Shown piece by piece: positions 29,295 through 39,704 of a DNA stretch of 64,000 nucleotides. Origin of the DNA: Gottfriedia acidiceleris (lineage in GTDB: Bacteria; Bacillota; Bacilli; Bacillales; Bacillaceae_G); NCBI RefSeq assembly GCF_023115465.1, contig NZ_CP096034.1:3038001-3102000 (forward strand). Direction: 5' to 3'. The first letter of the stretch is position 1, and every line of letters begins with the position of its first letter. The notes beneath the pieces were generated by a model. The model searched no databases and was not told the origin of the DNA. It worked only from the letters and a program-made list of their open reading frames with translations. A program made the position numbers and the translations under genes.

Positions 29295-30074
29295 TTAAAT
29301 ACCACCATATCTTCTTGCTCGATTTTGATATTCTTTTACCGCATCAATTAAACACTCTTCAGTAAAATCGGGCCATAAAACATCTGTAAAATATAGTTCA
29401 GAATAAGCAATTTGCCAAAGCATAAAATTACTGATCCTTAATTCACCACTTGTTCTAATTAACAAATCTGGATCTTTAAAATCACTAGTCATTAAATATC
29501 GATTAAATATGTCTTCATTAATTTCTTCTTTATTTATTTTATTATCCAATACATCTGAAGAAATCTTTTTAACTGCAGAAATAATTTCGTCTCTAGATCC
29601 ATAATTTAGGGCAAAATTTAATACCATACCCGTATTATTTTTAGTTTCTTCTACTGCTCTTAATACTGCTTCTGTAGTATAGCTTGGTAATTGCTCTTTA
29701 TTTCCAGTTAATCTTACCTGCACATTTTCTTCGATTAATTCAGGTAAAAATGTCCCTAGAAATTCTTGTGGTAACTTCATTAAGAATTCTACTTCAGTTT
29801 TAGGTCTTTTCCAATTCTCAGTTGAAAAAGCATATAAAGTTAACGTCTTTACACCTAATTTACTAGCAGTTCTTGCAATTTTTCGAACTACTTTCATTCC
29901 CTCATAGTGTCCCTTAACCCTTGGTAGATTCCTCTTTTGTGCCCATCTACCATTACCATCCATTATTATTGCAACATGCTCAGGAATTACTCCGTCGACC
30001 CCATTTAATTGCGAACTTGGAGGTACATTTTTCTCTTCTTTATTTCTTTTAAAAAAAGAAATTAATTTAAACAT
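29295..30074 (-). CDS. uppS: Undecaprenyl diphosphate synthase (cis-prenyltransferase)
   Basis: UppS elongates farnesyl diphosphate to the C55 carrier for cell-wall synthesis. The catalytic Asp39 lies in IIMDGNGRWAQKR. The family motifs LYAFSTENWKRP and DLLIRTSGELRISNF are both present. The 259-residue length is typical. It starts with ATG at 30074 after GGAGGATTAA. A terminator and a palindromic stretch lie between it and frr. A TATAAT at 30171-30176 may mark its promoter, but then the terminator hairpin would sit inside its leader. Confidence 0.97.
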   Translation of the reverse strand: MFKLISFFKRNKEEKNVPPSSQLNGVDGVIPEHVAIIMDGNGRWAQKRNLPRVKGHYEGMKVVRKIARTASKLGVKTLTLYAFSTENWKRPKTEVEFLMKLPQEFLGTFLPELIEENVQVRLTGNKEQLPSYTTEAVLRAVEETKNNTGMVLNFALNYGSRDEIISAVKKISSDVLDNKINKEEINEDIFNRYLMTSDFKDPDLLIRTSGELRISNFMLWQIAYSELYFTDVLWPDFTEECLIDAVKEYQNRARRYGGI

Positions 30075-30112
30075 CTTTAATCCTCCGTTTAAGTATATCT
30101 AATTAAAGCATT

Positions 30113-30151
30113 GAGTAAAAAAACCCCCTTAAACAGAGGGTCTTTTTACTC
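30113..30151. terminator. Terminator between frr and uppS
   Basis: GAGTAAAAAAACCC (30113-30126) and GGGTCTTTTTACTC (30138-30151) form a 14-bp stem with one mismatch, with A and T runs on both arms, so it can act in both directions. It follows frr. If the TATAAT at 30171-30176 is a promoter, the hairpin would also be an attenuator for uppS. Confidence 0.75.
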
Positions 30152-30153
30152 AA

Positions 30154-30236
30154 AGCGCTTAGTTTATTTAATTATAATGCAATAATGAAATTATGTAATA
30201 GCATAATGTGAAAAATTCATTATTTTTCTAAGCGCT
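30154..30236. repeat. Nested inverted repeats downstream of frr
   Basis: Three nested inverted repeats are visible: AGCGCTTAG/CTAAGCGCT (outer), AATAATGAA/TTCATTATT (middle) and ATTATG/CATAAT (inner). No gene is present. It resembles in layout the nested palindrome at 25902-25987, though the sequences differ. Confidence 0.5.
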
Positions 30237-30262
30237 AGTAAGATATACCTTGCAATGCAGTA

Positions 30263-30820
30263 TTAAACTTCCATTATCTCTTTTTCTTTTTCTTTTGTAA
30301 TTCCATCGATTTTTTCAATATGTGAATCTGTTTGTTTTTGAATGTCTTCTACAAGACCACGTAATTCATCTTCAGTAATTTCACCATTTTTTTCTGCTTT
30401 TTTAAGATCATCATTTGCATCACGGCGGATGTTACGTACTGCAACTTTAGCATCTTCAGCAGATTTTTTAACTACTTTTACTAAATCGCGACGACGCTCT
30501 TCTGTTAATGGTGGGAAACTAATTCTGATTACAGTCCCATCATTTGAAGGGTTTAAGCCTAAGTCAGCTTTTTGAATCGCTTTATCCATATCATTAATGA
30601 CTGTTTTATCGTAAGGAGTAATTAATAATAATCTTGCTTCTGGTACTGAAATATTTGCCATTTGGTTGATTGGCGTTGGAGCACCATAATATTCAACTAA
30701 AACTTTATCTAAAATAGCTGGGTTTGCACGACCAGCACGTACTGTTGCTAATTCTCTAGAGAAAGCAGAAACAGCTTTTGTCATTTTTTCTTTTGCTAAA
30801 GAAATGATTTGATTAGACAT
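30263..30820 (-). CDS. frr: Ribosome recycling factor
   Basis: Frr splits post-termination ribosomes together with EF-G. The 185-residue protein has the expected long helical bundle and the conserved [20 protein letters not shown] (about 23-42) and [20 protein letters not shown] (about 132-151). It starts 4 bp after the pyrH stop, so the two are coupled, as in most bacteria. Confidence 0.98.
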   Translation of the reverse strand: MSNQIISLAKEKMTKAVSAFSRELATVRAGRANPAILDKVLVEYYGAPTPINQMANISVPEARLLLITPYDKTVINDMDKAIQKADLGLNPSNDGTVIRISFPPLTEERRRDLVKVVKKSAEDAKVAVRNIRRDANDDLKKAEKNGEITEDELRGLVEDIQKQTDSHIEKIDGITKEKEKEIMEV

Positions 30821-30824
30821 CTTT

Positions 30825-31547
30825 TTATTTCCCCTTTACTATTGTTCCAATATTTTCGCCTAGTACGGCACGTTTAATATTACCTTCTTCCATAATTGAG
30901 AATACAATTAATGGAATATCATTGTCCATACATAAAGAAGATGCAGTTGAATCCATTACACCTAAACCTTCTTTTAATACGTCTAAATATGTAAGAGTTT
31001 CGTATTTTACAGCAGTTTTATCAATTGATGGGTCAGCTGAATATACTCCGTCTACATTATTTTTTGCCATTAAAATAACATCTGCTTCAATTTCAGCAGC
31101 ACGTAATGCAGCAGTAGTATCAGTTGAGAAATAAGGATTTCCTGTACCAGCAGCAAAAATTACAACACGTTTTTTCTCTAAATGACGAATTGCTTTACGA
31201 CGGATATATGGTTCTGCAACTTGACGCATTTCAATTGATGATTGTACACGAGATTGTACACCAAGTGTTTCAAGACTATCTTGAAGTGCTAATGAGTTCA
31301 TTACAGTACCTAACATGCCCATGTAGTCTGCTGTAGCTCGGTCCATGCCCATTTCGCTACCTGTTTTACCACGCCAAATGTTACCAGCACCCACTACTAC
31401 TGCAACTTCAACATCTAGTTCTGCAATTTCTTTAACTTGTTCAGCAATTGATTTAATAACTGATGGATTAATTCCAAATCCTTGCCCGCCAGCTAGTGCC
31501 TCACCACTAAGTTTTAATACTACGCGATTATACTTTGCTTTACTCAT
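30825..31547 (-). CDS. pyrH: UMP kinase
   Basis: PyrH phosphorylates UMP to UDP and belongs to the amino-acid kinase superfamily. The 240-residue protein has [17 protein letters not shown] near the start, [11 protein letters not shown] for phosphate binding, and [20 protein letters not shown] set the start at ATG 31545-31547 because GGAGGG lies 4 nt upstream; a frame extension of four codons passes through this ribosome-binding site. It belongs to the rpsB-tsf-pyrH-frr cluster, with a terminator-like hairpin separating it from tsf. Confidence 0.96.
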   Translation of the reverse strand: MSKAKYNRVVLKLSGEALAGGQGFGINPSVIKSIAEQVKEIAELDVEVAVVVGAGNIWRGKTGSEMGMDRATADYMGMLGTVMNSLALQDSLETLGVQSRVQSSIEMRQVAEPYIRRKAIRHLEKKRVVIFAAGTGNPYFSTDTTAALRAAEIEADVILMAKNNVDGVYSADPSIDKTAVKYETLTYLDVLKEGLGVMDSTASSLCMDNDIPLIVFSIMEEGNIKRAVLGENIGTIVKGK

Positions 31548-31589
31548 AATACCCTCCATTTACGTACATCTATGTAATTTACGTTTCTT

Positions 31590-31626
31590 TAAAAAATAGG
31601 GAACACATAGTGTCCCCTATTTTCAT
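31590..31626 (-). terminator. Terminator between tsf and pyrH
   Basis: On the minus strand AAAATAGGGGACAC pairs with GTGTTCCCTATTTT (one G-T pair) around TAT, followed by TTAAAG. It lies 15 bp after the tsf stop. Confidence 0.8.
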
Positions 31627-31640
31627 TCAAAGTAACAGAA

Positions 31641-32525
31641 TTAGTTACCTTTTACTTGATTCATTACTTCTTCAGCAAAGTTATCTTCACGTTTTTCTAA
31701 GCCTTCTCCAACTTCATAACGAACGAAAGATTTAACAGTTCCGTTAGCAGCTTTTACGAATTGACCTACTTTAACGTCTGGGTTTTTAACGAAAGATTGA
31801 TCTAATAAGCAGATTTCTTCGAAGTATTTACCAATACGTCCTTCTACCATTTTAGCAACGATGTTTTCAGGTTTACCTTCGTTTAATGCTTGTTGAGTTA
31901 AAATTCCACGCTCATGCTCAACTTCTTCTTGAGAAACAGCATCACGAGAAATATATTTAGGGTTGATTGCAGCGATGTGCATAGATACGTCTTTAGCAAC
32001 ATCTTCTTTAGTTGTTCCTTCTACTACTGAAAGAACTCCGATACGACCGCCACTGTGTAAGTAAGCACCAAATGCATCAGCATCTGTTTTAGAAACTAAT
32101 TCAAAACGACGTAAAGAGATTTTTTCTCCGATTTTAGCAATTGCATGGTTGATGTATGTTTCAACAGTTTCACCATTTTCCATTGTTTGTGCTAAAGCTT
32201 CTTCAACAGTTGCAGGTTTGTTAGCAACGATATGTTTAGCAAGAACAGAACCTAATTCTTTGAAACCTTCGTTTTTAGCAACGAAATCTGTTTCAGAGTT
32301 TACTTCGATTAATACTGCATCGTTTCCAGCAACTTCAACGAAAGTTAAACCTTCAGCAGCGATACGGTCACCTTTTTTAGCAGCTTTAGCGATCCCTTTT
32401 TCACGAAGGTAGTCAATTGCTTTGTCCATGTTACCTTCAGTTTCAGTTAATGCTTTTTTGCAATCCATCATACCAGCGCCAGTTTTTTCACGTAATTCTT
32501 TTACCATTTGTGCAGTAATTGCCAT
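31641..32525 (-). CDS. tsf: Elongation factor Ts
   Basis: EF-Ts is the nucleotide-exchange factor of EF-Tu. The 294-residue protein starts with a UBA-like domain ([19 protein letters not shown], about 9-27). The EF-Tu-contacting stretch [12 protein letters not shown] follows (about 76-87), and the dimerisation core later. The length matches the B. subtilis protein. The ATG at 32525 follows AGGAGATGAAAT. Confidence 0.98.
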   Translation of the reverse strand: MAITAQMVKELREKTGAGMMDCKKALTETEGNMDKAIDYLREKGIAKAAKKGDRIAAEGLTFVEVAGNDAVLIEVNSETDFVAKNEGFKELGSVLAKHIVANKPATVEEALAQTMENGETVETYINHAIAKIGEKISLRRFELVSKTDADAFGAYLHSGGRIGVLSVVEGTTKEDVAKDVSMHIAAINPKYISRDAVSQEEVEHERGILTQQALNEGKPENIVAKMVEGRIGKYFEEICLLDQSFVKNPDVKVGQFVKAANGTVKSFVRYEVGEGLEKREDNFAEEVMNQVKGN

Positions 32526-32611
32526 AATATTTCATCTCCTATATGTAAGCTTATTTTATTCAATCGTTTTATAAGGTAAACAATTTCCGATTATTTTAAC
32601 CTTAAAAAAAG

Positions 32612-32645
32612 GTGATAAAAGGCTAAAACCTCTTATCACCTTTCA
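32612..32645 (-). terminator. Terminator-like hairpin between rpsB and tsf
   Basis: On the minus strand AAAGGTGATAA pairs with TTATCACCTTT and is followed by a run of T. As tsf has no obvious strong promoter of its own, this probably works as a partial terminator setting the S2 to EF-Ts ratio. Confidence 0.8.
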
Positions 32646-32653
32646 ATTTCTCA

Positions 32654-33460
<807 letters not shown>

Positions 33461-33467
33461 ATGGACT

Positions 33468-33496
33468 ACTATAGCATATACAACATTAATTATCAA
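33468..33496 (-). promoter_or_regulatory. SigmaA promoter of rpsB
   Basis: The minus strand has TTGATA, a 17-nt spacer and TATAGT, a near-consensus vegetative promoter. Transcription would start near 33461. Confidence 0.8.
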
Positions 33497-33904
33497 GAGA
33501 AAACGAGAAATTATTGTCGAAGTTTATACAATGATTGATTTTCCTTTTCTCTGTATAAATCCTTCTTCCATTTTCATCCATAGTAAGTCAATTTTTGGAT
33601 CATCGAACGAAATTTGGTCTATTTTTCCATACTAAATGACCAACACATGAATGCAATAAATTAAAGTGATTTAGAATTGAGTATTTACCTGTCACAACAA
33701 CTGAATCTTTATCAGTATTGGGAATTTTTGTTAATTTATTCAACTTAACCGTATTCTTCTTCACATTTCTTTAAATTGTTAAAAAAGAAATTGTCAATAA
33801 AGTAAGTAATGTGAGGCTGATTCCCACTACACAAATAGAAATAATCTTAACTGGACTGCCATTAACTCTCTAAATGAAATCAATGTAGAGTTTACGAGCC
33901 GCCA

Positions 33905-34687
33905 CTATATTTTATTTTTACTTAAAAGATCCCTTAATTTAAAAATGGATTTAGCATGAATCTGGGAAACCCTAGAAGTTGATAAATTAATAATTGTTCC
34001 AATTTCAGTAAATGTTAATTCTTCATGATAATACAAACTTATTACTAGCTGTTCTTTTTCATTTAATTCCGTTACAATCGTCTTGGCAAGAAGTCTTATT
34101 TGTTCATCTTTCAGTAGCATTTCTTCTGGTGTTGCTGTTTCATGATCTTTTATTGTATGAATGAAATTAACTTGTCCCTCTCCAGCATCTTTAATTTGTT
34201 CATCTATAGACAACATATTAGAGAAAAACACATCATTTATGACATTAACAACTTCCATCGAAGAAAAGCCAGTATACAGTGCTATTTCTTCAGGTGTAGC
34301 TTTTCGTTCAAGAGCCGGTTCTAACTTTTCAATTGCACATTCTATTTTTTTTGCTTTATCTCTAATTGATCTAGGTAACCAGTCCTCCTTACGAAGACCA
34401 TCCAATATATTACCACTTATTCTAATTGAAGCATATGTTTGAAATTTTAAATCTCTTTTTGGGTCAAATTTCTCTAGTGCGTCATATAAGCCCATCATCG
34501 CTAAACTGTGTAAATCATCTCTGCTGACACTTGAAGGTAATCTTTGAGCTATACGATTTACTTGAAAGTGAACTAGTGGCATATAAATCCGCATTAACGC
34601 ATCTCCGGCATCTAAATCACGATCTTCAATCCACATTTTCCAATAACCTTGTGAAACATTTTTTTGAACTTGCAACACGTCTTTCAC
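33905..34687 (-). CDS. sigD: RNA polymerase sigma factor SigD (FliA/WhiG family)
   Basis: A sigma factor of the motility/autolysin class. The 260-residue protein shows region 2 (LHSLAMMGLYDALEKFDPKRDLKF begins at about 59), the motif YASIRISGNILDGLRKEDWLPRS just after it (about 86), region 3, and region 4 with its helix-turn-helix (LTFTEIGTIINLSTSRVSQI, about 228-247). It resembles B. subtilis SigD closely from memory. In B. subtilis it ends the fla/che operon. Here no flagellar gene lies next to it, so it is an orphan regulator. A possible promoter is TTGTCA with TATTAT 15 nt on (34710-34726 region). In the family it controls flagellin, chemotaxis and autolysin genes. Confidence 0.9.
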   Translation of the reverse strand: MKDVLQVQKNVSQGYWKMWIEDRDLDAGDALMRIYMPLVHFQVNRIAQRLPSSVSRDDLHSLAMMGLYDALEKFDPKRDLKFQTYASIRISGNILDGLRKEDWLPRSIRDKAKKIECAIEKLEPALERKATPEEIALYTGFSSMEVVNVINDVFFSNMLSIDEQIKDAGEGQVNFIHTIKDHETATPEEMLLKDEQIRLLAKTIVTELNEKEQLVISLYYHEELTFTEIGTIINLSTSRVSQIHAKSIFKLRDLLSKNKI

Positions 34688-34921
34688 CTCAGCGAATTAC
34701 CATAATATGTTTAATACTTGATTGACAATTTGTTATAAATAGTGATTTTTGGTGAAAATAAAATTTTAGGGCAACATTTAATAAAAGGAATTAAACTTTA
34801 CTCAAGTTTTATTTGTGCTATTGAATTAAATATGTAAGATCATGTCGATTTCCCAAGTAGTCGAGTGAATTCATCAAAAGGAGATTACAATATATCTAGA
34901 ATCGGTTCATAAAATTCTTTT

Positions 34922-34977
34922 TTTATTACTATTTAGCCTTTCAATTCCCTATTATTAAACGGCTAAATAGTAATAAA
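34922..34977. repeat. 17-bp perfect inverted repeat
   Basis: TTTATTACTATTTAGCC (34922-34938) and its exact complement (34961-34977) enclose a 22-nt loop. No T run follows on either strand, so a terminator is not certain. Confidence 0.6.
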
Positions 34978-35789
34978 TATGAATCTATTAATTTTATTCA
35001 ATATTCGGTACGAATCAATTCATTTCGCATAGATAAGCACCACGTATTGTATAATTTTATACTAAGGCTCAAAATGCTTTTTCAATGTAAGTTTTGATAA
35101 AAAAGTGTTCATTTTTCTATCCTTATATAAATTATATTATTAAAATTCTTTAATGTGTTCACTCATTCTTTAAAATAATGTGAAATTTTATTTAGCACAA
35201 TAACACAGATTAATTATTTTCATTTTTTTAAAATAATTGTACATATATTCCAGAATTCTATTTTTAATAGAATAGATTAATCTTTAGAATAACCTAATTT
35301 TAGTTATACTTAAGAAGAACTATTCAAAAAAGTAGCCTTTTTTGAATAATTGTTGTTTAGTAATTAACTGTTTATGACAAAAATTTATTAAAGCTAATGA
35401 GGTAGTCTTCAAATAGGGTTAAGACTAATAAAAGTAAGCTAGATCTAAAACTTTTCCTACTTGTTTAATATTGCACTTCTTTATCTTCGTCTTAAGGAGA
35501 GTATGTATCTAGAGTGGAAATAACTGACATATACTAAAAAACAACAATGAATTTGAAAGCAACCAAAAGAAAAAACACCATTACAATTCTATTATCTAAT
35601 TCCCTCACAAAAATAATTTTTATATTTTATCACTATAATCAAGTAAATATTTTTTAATCATACCATAATTTCCAATTCGTCAATATATTTCATTTATACA
35701 AAAAAGGAAAATAGTCTCTATTTAACAAATCTTTTTATTCTAAAATATAAATTTTTAAAATTAACTCAATCATTTTTAAATTTAATAAA

Positions 35790-35831
35790 GACAAAAAAAC
35801 CTTTTCCCAAATATTAATTGAGAAAAGGTTT
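35790..35831 (-). terminator. Terminator after codY
   Basis: On the minus strand AAACCTTTTC and GAAAAGGTTT form a 10-bp stem with a 15-nt loop, followed by TTTTGTCTTTATT. Confidence 0.85.
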
Positions 35832-35877
35832 AAACTTAATATTAACTTTTACCTTCTTTAAGAAGTTACTTTATTCA

Positions 35878-36657
35878 TTAGTTAGATTTTAATTTCTCTA
35901 ACTCTAATAAGAATTTGTCATTTAGTACTTTAATATAAGTACCTTTCATTCCTAGTGATCTTGACTCGATAACACCAGCACTTTCTAATTTACGTAGTGC
36001 GTTTACGATAACAGATCTTGTAATTCCTACTCGGTCAGCAATTTTACTTGCTACTAATAAACCTTCATAGCCGTTTAATTCTTCAAAAATATGTTCGATT
36101 GCTTCTAATTCGCTATAAGAAAGAGATGAAATAGCCATTTGTACAACTGCTTTACTTCTAGCTTCTTCTTCAATTTCTTCTGCTTTTTCACGTAGAATTT
36201 CCATACCTACTACTGTAGCGCCATATTCAGCTAAGATTAAATCATCATTTTCAAAATCTTGATTAATTCGAGCTAGAACAAGAGTACCTAATCGCTCACC
36301 ACCACCAATAATTGGTACGATAGTTGTTAAACCACCAGAAAATAAATCTTTATTTTCAACTGGGAATGCAGTGTACTCACTATTGATGTCTATATTTGAT
36401 GATGTTTCATTAATATTAAATAGGTTTTGTGTATATTCTTCAGGGAATTGGCGATCGCTGAACATTTTTTGCATACGCTCATTTTCGATTTTTTGGTGAA
36501 GACCGTACCCTAATAATTTCCCTTTACGACTTAAAATAAATACATTTGATTCAATAACTTCTTCTAATGTATCTGCCATTTCTTTAAAGTTTACTGGCTT
36601 CCCTGCAGATTGTTGTAATAACTTATTAATCTTTCTTGTTTTTTCTAATAATTGCAT
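35878..36657 (-). CDS. codY: GTP-sensing global repressor CodY
   Basis: CodY represses stationary-phase and amino-acid genes when GTP and branched-chain amino acids are abundant. The 259-residue protein has the amino-terminal GAF domain (about 1-155) and a winged helix-turn-helix near the end ([20 protein letters not shown], about 205-224). It ends the xerC-hslV-hslU-codY cluster, as in B. subtilis. Its ATG is at 36657, after AGGAGGCATTTAG. Confidence 0.98.
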   Translation of the reverse strand: MQLLEKTRKINKLLQQSAGKPVNFKEMADTLEEVIESNVFILSRKGKLLGYGLHQKIENERMQKMFSDRQFPEEYTQNLFNINETSSNIDINSEYTAFPVENKDLFSGGLTTIVPIIGGGERLGTLVLARINQDFENDDLILAEYGATVVGMEILREKAEEIEEEARSKAVVQMAISSLSYSELEAIEHIFEELNGYEGLLVASKIADRVGITRSVIVNALRKLESAGVIESRSLGMKGTYIKVLNDKFLLELEKLKSN

Positions 36658-36745
36658 CTTTCTAAATGCCTCCTATTTAATTGTACATTTCCTTTGAACT
36701 TCTTAGCAATCTCATGGCTGAATTCAAAAATGTTCTTTAACAAAA

Positions 36746-38137
36746 TCATAAAATGAATTGACTTATATCTTTATCTTTTGCAATATTTGCGAGCTTTTCA
36801 TTTACATATTGTGGTGTAATCATAATTGTTCCCATTTGAATTTCAGAAGCTTCAAACGATAGGTCTTCAAGGAGCTTTTCCATAATAGTATGCAATCTTC
36901 TTGCGCCTATGTTATCCGTAGTCTGATTAACTTCAAATGCTATTTGTGCTATTCTACGTATAGCATCGTCAGAAAATTCGATTTGTATACCTTCTGTAGA
37001 CAATAAAGCTTTATATTGTTTAATAATTGAAAAATCAGGCTCAACTAATATACGAACAAAATCTTCAACAGATAATTTCCCTAATTCTACACGAATTGGG
37101 AAGCGACCTTGTAATTCAGGTATTAAATCTGATGGTTTTGAAATATGAAATGCACCAGCTGCAATAAATAGAATATGATCCGTTTTAACTGGTCCATATT
37201 TTGTCACAACTGTACTTCCTTCAACGATTGGTAATATGTCTCTTTGTACGCCCTCTCTCGAAACATCTTGAGTAGAGTTTTGTTTACTTGCAATCTTATC
37301 AATTTCATCAATGAAAATAATACCTAATTGCTCAGTCCTATAAACTGCTTCTTGGGCTACTTCATCCATATCGATTAATTTCTGAGCTTCTTCATTCGTT
37401 AAAATCTTACGAGCTTCTTTAACAGTAAGCTTTCTTTTTTTAGTTTTCTTTGGAAATAGACTACCTATTGACTCCTGGAAGTTCATTCCCATTTGTTCCA
37501 TTCCAGTTCCTTGCATAAAATCTAGCATCGGAGCTTGTTGTTGCTCTACTTCAATAGACACAAGATCTTCTTCTAGTTTTCCAGATAATAATTGAAATTC
37601 TATATTTCTTCTTTTAGATGTTAATTCTGTGTCATTCTCTTCTTGCTCAGCATTCGAGTTTTGTGAATCTTGATTAAAAAGCATCTCAAGTGGGTTTTTG
37701 AATGAAGCTTGTTTTTTTGTACTTGGTGCTAGAAGTTTTACTAATCTTTGATTCGCATTTTTTTCAGCTTGATCTTTCACCTTATTCATACGCTCTTCTT
37801 TTACAATTCGAATAGAAGTTTGGACTAAATCGCGAATCATTGATTCTACATCTCTACCAACGTAACCAACTTCTGTAAATTTTGTAGCTTCGACTTTAAT
37901 GAATGGCGCGCCAACTAGTTTTGCCATCCTTCTAGCAATTTCAGTTTTACCAACACCTGTTGGACCAATCATTAAAATATTTTTTGGTGAAATTTCATCA
38001 CGGAATGACTCTTCAAGTAAACTTCTACGATATCGATTTCTGAGTGCAATTGCTACTGCTTTTTTCGCTTGGTGTTGTCCAACAATATATTGATCAAGTT
38101 TTTCAACAATTTGACGAGGCGTGAAAGAAGTACTCAT
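36746..38137 (-). CDS. hslU: HslU/ClpY ATPase of the HslUV protease
   Basis: HslU is the AAA+ unfoldase that feeds substrates to HslV. The Walker A sequence GPTGVGKTE is at about 58-66, Walker B is [11 protein letters not shown], and the sensor-2 region has NIGARRLHT. It ends in DISQFIL, the peptide that docks into HslV. I place the start at ATG 38135-38137 (463 residues) because AGGAGAG lies just upstream and the family start [16 protein letters not shown] follows; the 19 extra upstream codons lack support. It starts 12 bp after the hslV stop. Confidence 0.96.
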   Translation of the reverse strand: MSTSFTPRQIVEKLDQYIVGQHQAKKAVAIALRNRYRRSLLEESFRDEISPKNILMIGPTGVGKTEIARRMAKLVGAPFIKVEATKFTEVGYVGRDVESMIRDLVQTSIRIVKEERMNKVKDQAEKNANQRLVKLLAPSTKKQASFKNPLEMLFNQDSQNSNAEQEENDTELTSKRRNIEFQLLSGKLEEDLVSIEVEQQQAPMLDFMQGTGMEQMGMNFQESIGSLFPKKTKKRKLTVKEARKILTNEEAQKLIDMDEVAQEAVYRTEQLGIIFIDEIDKIASKQNSTQDVSREGVQRDILPIVEGSTVVTKYGPVKTDHILFIAAGAFHISKPSDLIPELQGRFPIRVELGKLSVEDFVRILVEPDFSIIKQYKALLSTEGIQIEFSDDAIRRIAQIAFEVNQTTDNIGARRLHTIMEKLLEDLSFEASEIQMGTIMITPQYVNEKLANIAKDKDISQFIL

Positions 38138-38148
38138 AATACACTCTC

Positions 38149-38694
38149 CTATTCTAATTCTTCTAATATTATATTTCCGTTCGTATACACACAAATATCA
38201 CTTGCAGTTTTTAAACTAGCATATGCAATTTGTTTTGCTGAAAGATTTTCCCCTGCGTTTTCCTTTAGCGCACGGCCTGCTGCAAGGGCATAATTCCCTC
38301 CAGAACCGATTGCAAGAATTCCATCGTCAGGCTCAATTACTTCACCAGTACCAGAAATTAATAATAATGAATTATGATCCATTACGATTAGCAATGCTTC
38401 AAGTTTATGTAATACTCGATCTGTTCTCCATTTTTTTGCTAATTCAACAGCAGCTCGTTGAATATTTCCATTATATTCAACTAACTTGCCCTCAAAAAGT
38501 TCGAATAAAGTAAATGCATCTGCAACAGATCCTGCAAAACCAGCTAAAACCTTTCCATTAAAAAGCTTTCTTACTTTTCTTGCAGTATGCTTCATTACTA
38601 CTGCATTTCCAAAAGTTACTTGACCATCACCAGCCATGGCACTTTTACCATCGTGTCTGATTGCGAAAATCGTTGTAGCATGAAAATTGGACAT
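38149..38694 (-). CDS. hslV: HslV/ClpQ peptidase subunit
   Basis: HslV is the proteasome-like peptidase of HslUV. In most bacteria it has an amino-terminal Thr, but the 181-residue protein here starts [11 protein letters not shown], aligning with the Bacillus form. That form has a short extension and, as known for B. subtilis ClpQ (CodW), uses the amino-terminal Ser2 after removal of Met. Other conserved parts are [16 protein letters not shown] and [14 protein letters not shown]. The ATG is at 38692-38694. Confidence 0.95.
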   Translation of the reverse strand: MSNFHATTIFAIRHDGKSAMAGDGQVTFGNAVVMKHTARKVRKLFNGKVLAGFAGSVADAFTLFELFEGKLVEYNGNIQRAAVELAKKWRTDRVLHKLEALLIVMDHNSLLLISGTGEVIEPDDGILAIGSGGNYALAAGRALKENAGENLSAKQIAYASLKTASDICVYTNGNIILEELE

Positions 38695-38740
38695 GTGAAT
38701 CCTCCTTAGAAATGTCGTTAATTTCTAAAATTGAGCGAAT

Positions 38741-39640
38741 TTATGCTCTAGGATGATGTAAATTGTATACCTTTTGTAATCTTTCCTTCGTTACATGTGT
38801 ATAGATTTGAGTAGATGATAAATTCTCATGCCCAAGTAATTCTTGAACACTACGAATATCAGCACCGTTATCAAGCATATGTGTAGCAAAGGTATGCCTT
38901 AACATATGTGGATAGATTTTATTAGTCAACGAAGTATCTTTGATCATTTTTTCTAATATACCACGGACACCTCTTGCCGTTAGTTTTGTACCACGGTGAT
39001 TCAAAAAAAGATCGTCATTCATTTGCTTGTTAGCTACTATCAGTCTATTTCGGCCATCTTCTATATATGTATGAAGAGCTTTTTCTGCATAACTGCCAAA
39101 GGGAATATACCGCTGTTTATTCCCTTTGCCCGTTACTAAAATAGTCCCAATTTGAAAATCTATGTCTTTTAATTTCAAATTACAGCATTCGCTTACTCGG
39201 ATTCCGGTAGCATATAGCAATTCTAAAAGAGCTTGATTTCTTTGTCCAAGTTCCGTATCTAGATCGCTAATCTTAAATAGTTTTTCAAGTTCTTCCTTGT
39301 ATAAAAATCTTGGTATCATAGTTTCTTTTTTAGGAAGTGATGCTAGTACAAAAGGATTCTCTTTTGCTTCATTTTCTCTCATAAGAAAACGATAGAAACT
39401 TCTTAAACAAGAAATATGCTTTGAGACTGTACGTCTTGATAGCTGTTTGTCATGCAAAGTTGTTAAATAGAGACGAACATCAGAATAAGTAACTGAAGAA
39501 AATGAAATAATGGATTGTTGCTCCATAAAAACTAGAAATTGTTCAACAATTTTTTTATAACTATTTAATGTGTATTGTGAAGAGTTTTTCTCTAATTGTA
39601 AATACTGAATGAATAATTGACACAATATTTTAATATTCAA
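38741..39640 (-). CDS. xerC: Tyrosine recombinase XerC (CodV)
   Basis: XerC acts with XerD at dif to resolve chromosome dimers. The 299-residue protein has a SAM-like core-binding domain (about 1-90) and a catalytic domain with Arg148 in ATGIRVSE, HMLRHTFATHML, GHENLSSTQ and nucleophile Tyr280 in YTHV. It starts with ATG at 39640. It is the usual first gene of the codV-clpQ-clpY-codY operon. Confidence 0.95.
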   Translation of the reverse strand: MNIKILCQLFIQYLQLEKNSSQYTLNSYKKIVEQFLVFMEQQSIISFSSVTYSDVRLYLTTLHDKQLSRRTVSKHISCLRSFYRFLMRENEAKENPFVLASLPKKETMIPRFLYKEELEKLFKISDLDTELGQRNQALLELLYATGIRVSECCNLKLKDIDFQIGTILVTGKGNKQRYIPFGSYAEKALHTYIEDGRNRLIVANKQMNDDLFLNHRGTKLTARGVRGILEKMIKDTSLTNKIYPHMLRHTFATHMLDNGADIRSVQELLGHENLSSTQIYTHVTKERLQKVYNLHHPRA

Positions 39641-39704
39641 GGTAATTTCTCCTCACAAGCCACTACATACTAACATATTAAGTAGCTATTTGCAATTTAT
39701 TTTC

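Larger units (their letters stand above)
34688..35877. other. Gene-free, AT-rich 1.2-kb region between sigD and codY
   Basis: No open frame on either strand looks like a gene. It occupies the position of the roughly 30-gene fla/che operon of B. subtilis. It contains a 17-bp perfect inverted repeat (34922-34938 with 34961-34977), an A/T-rich hairpin near 35326-35350 and the codY terminator at its right end. I see no recognisable flagellar remnant by eye. Confidence 0.7.

Noticed and set aside
33500-33904. swrB remnant between rpsB and sigD
   Set aside because: A short hydrophobic translation ending near 33776 is seen on the minus strand, but there is no start codon and no recognisable SwrB similarity.
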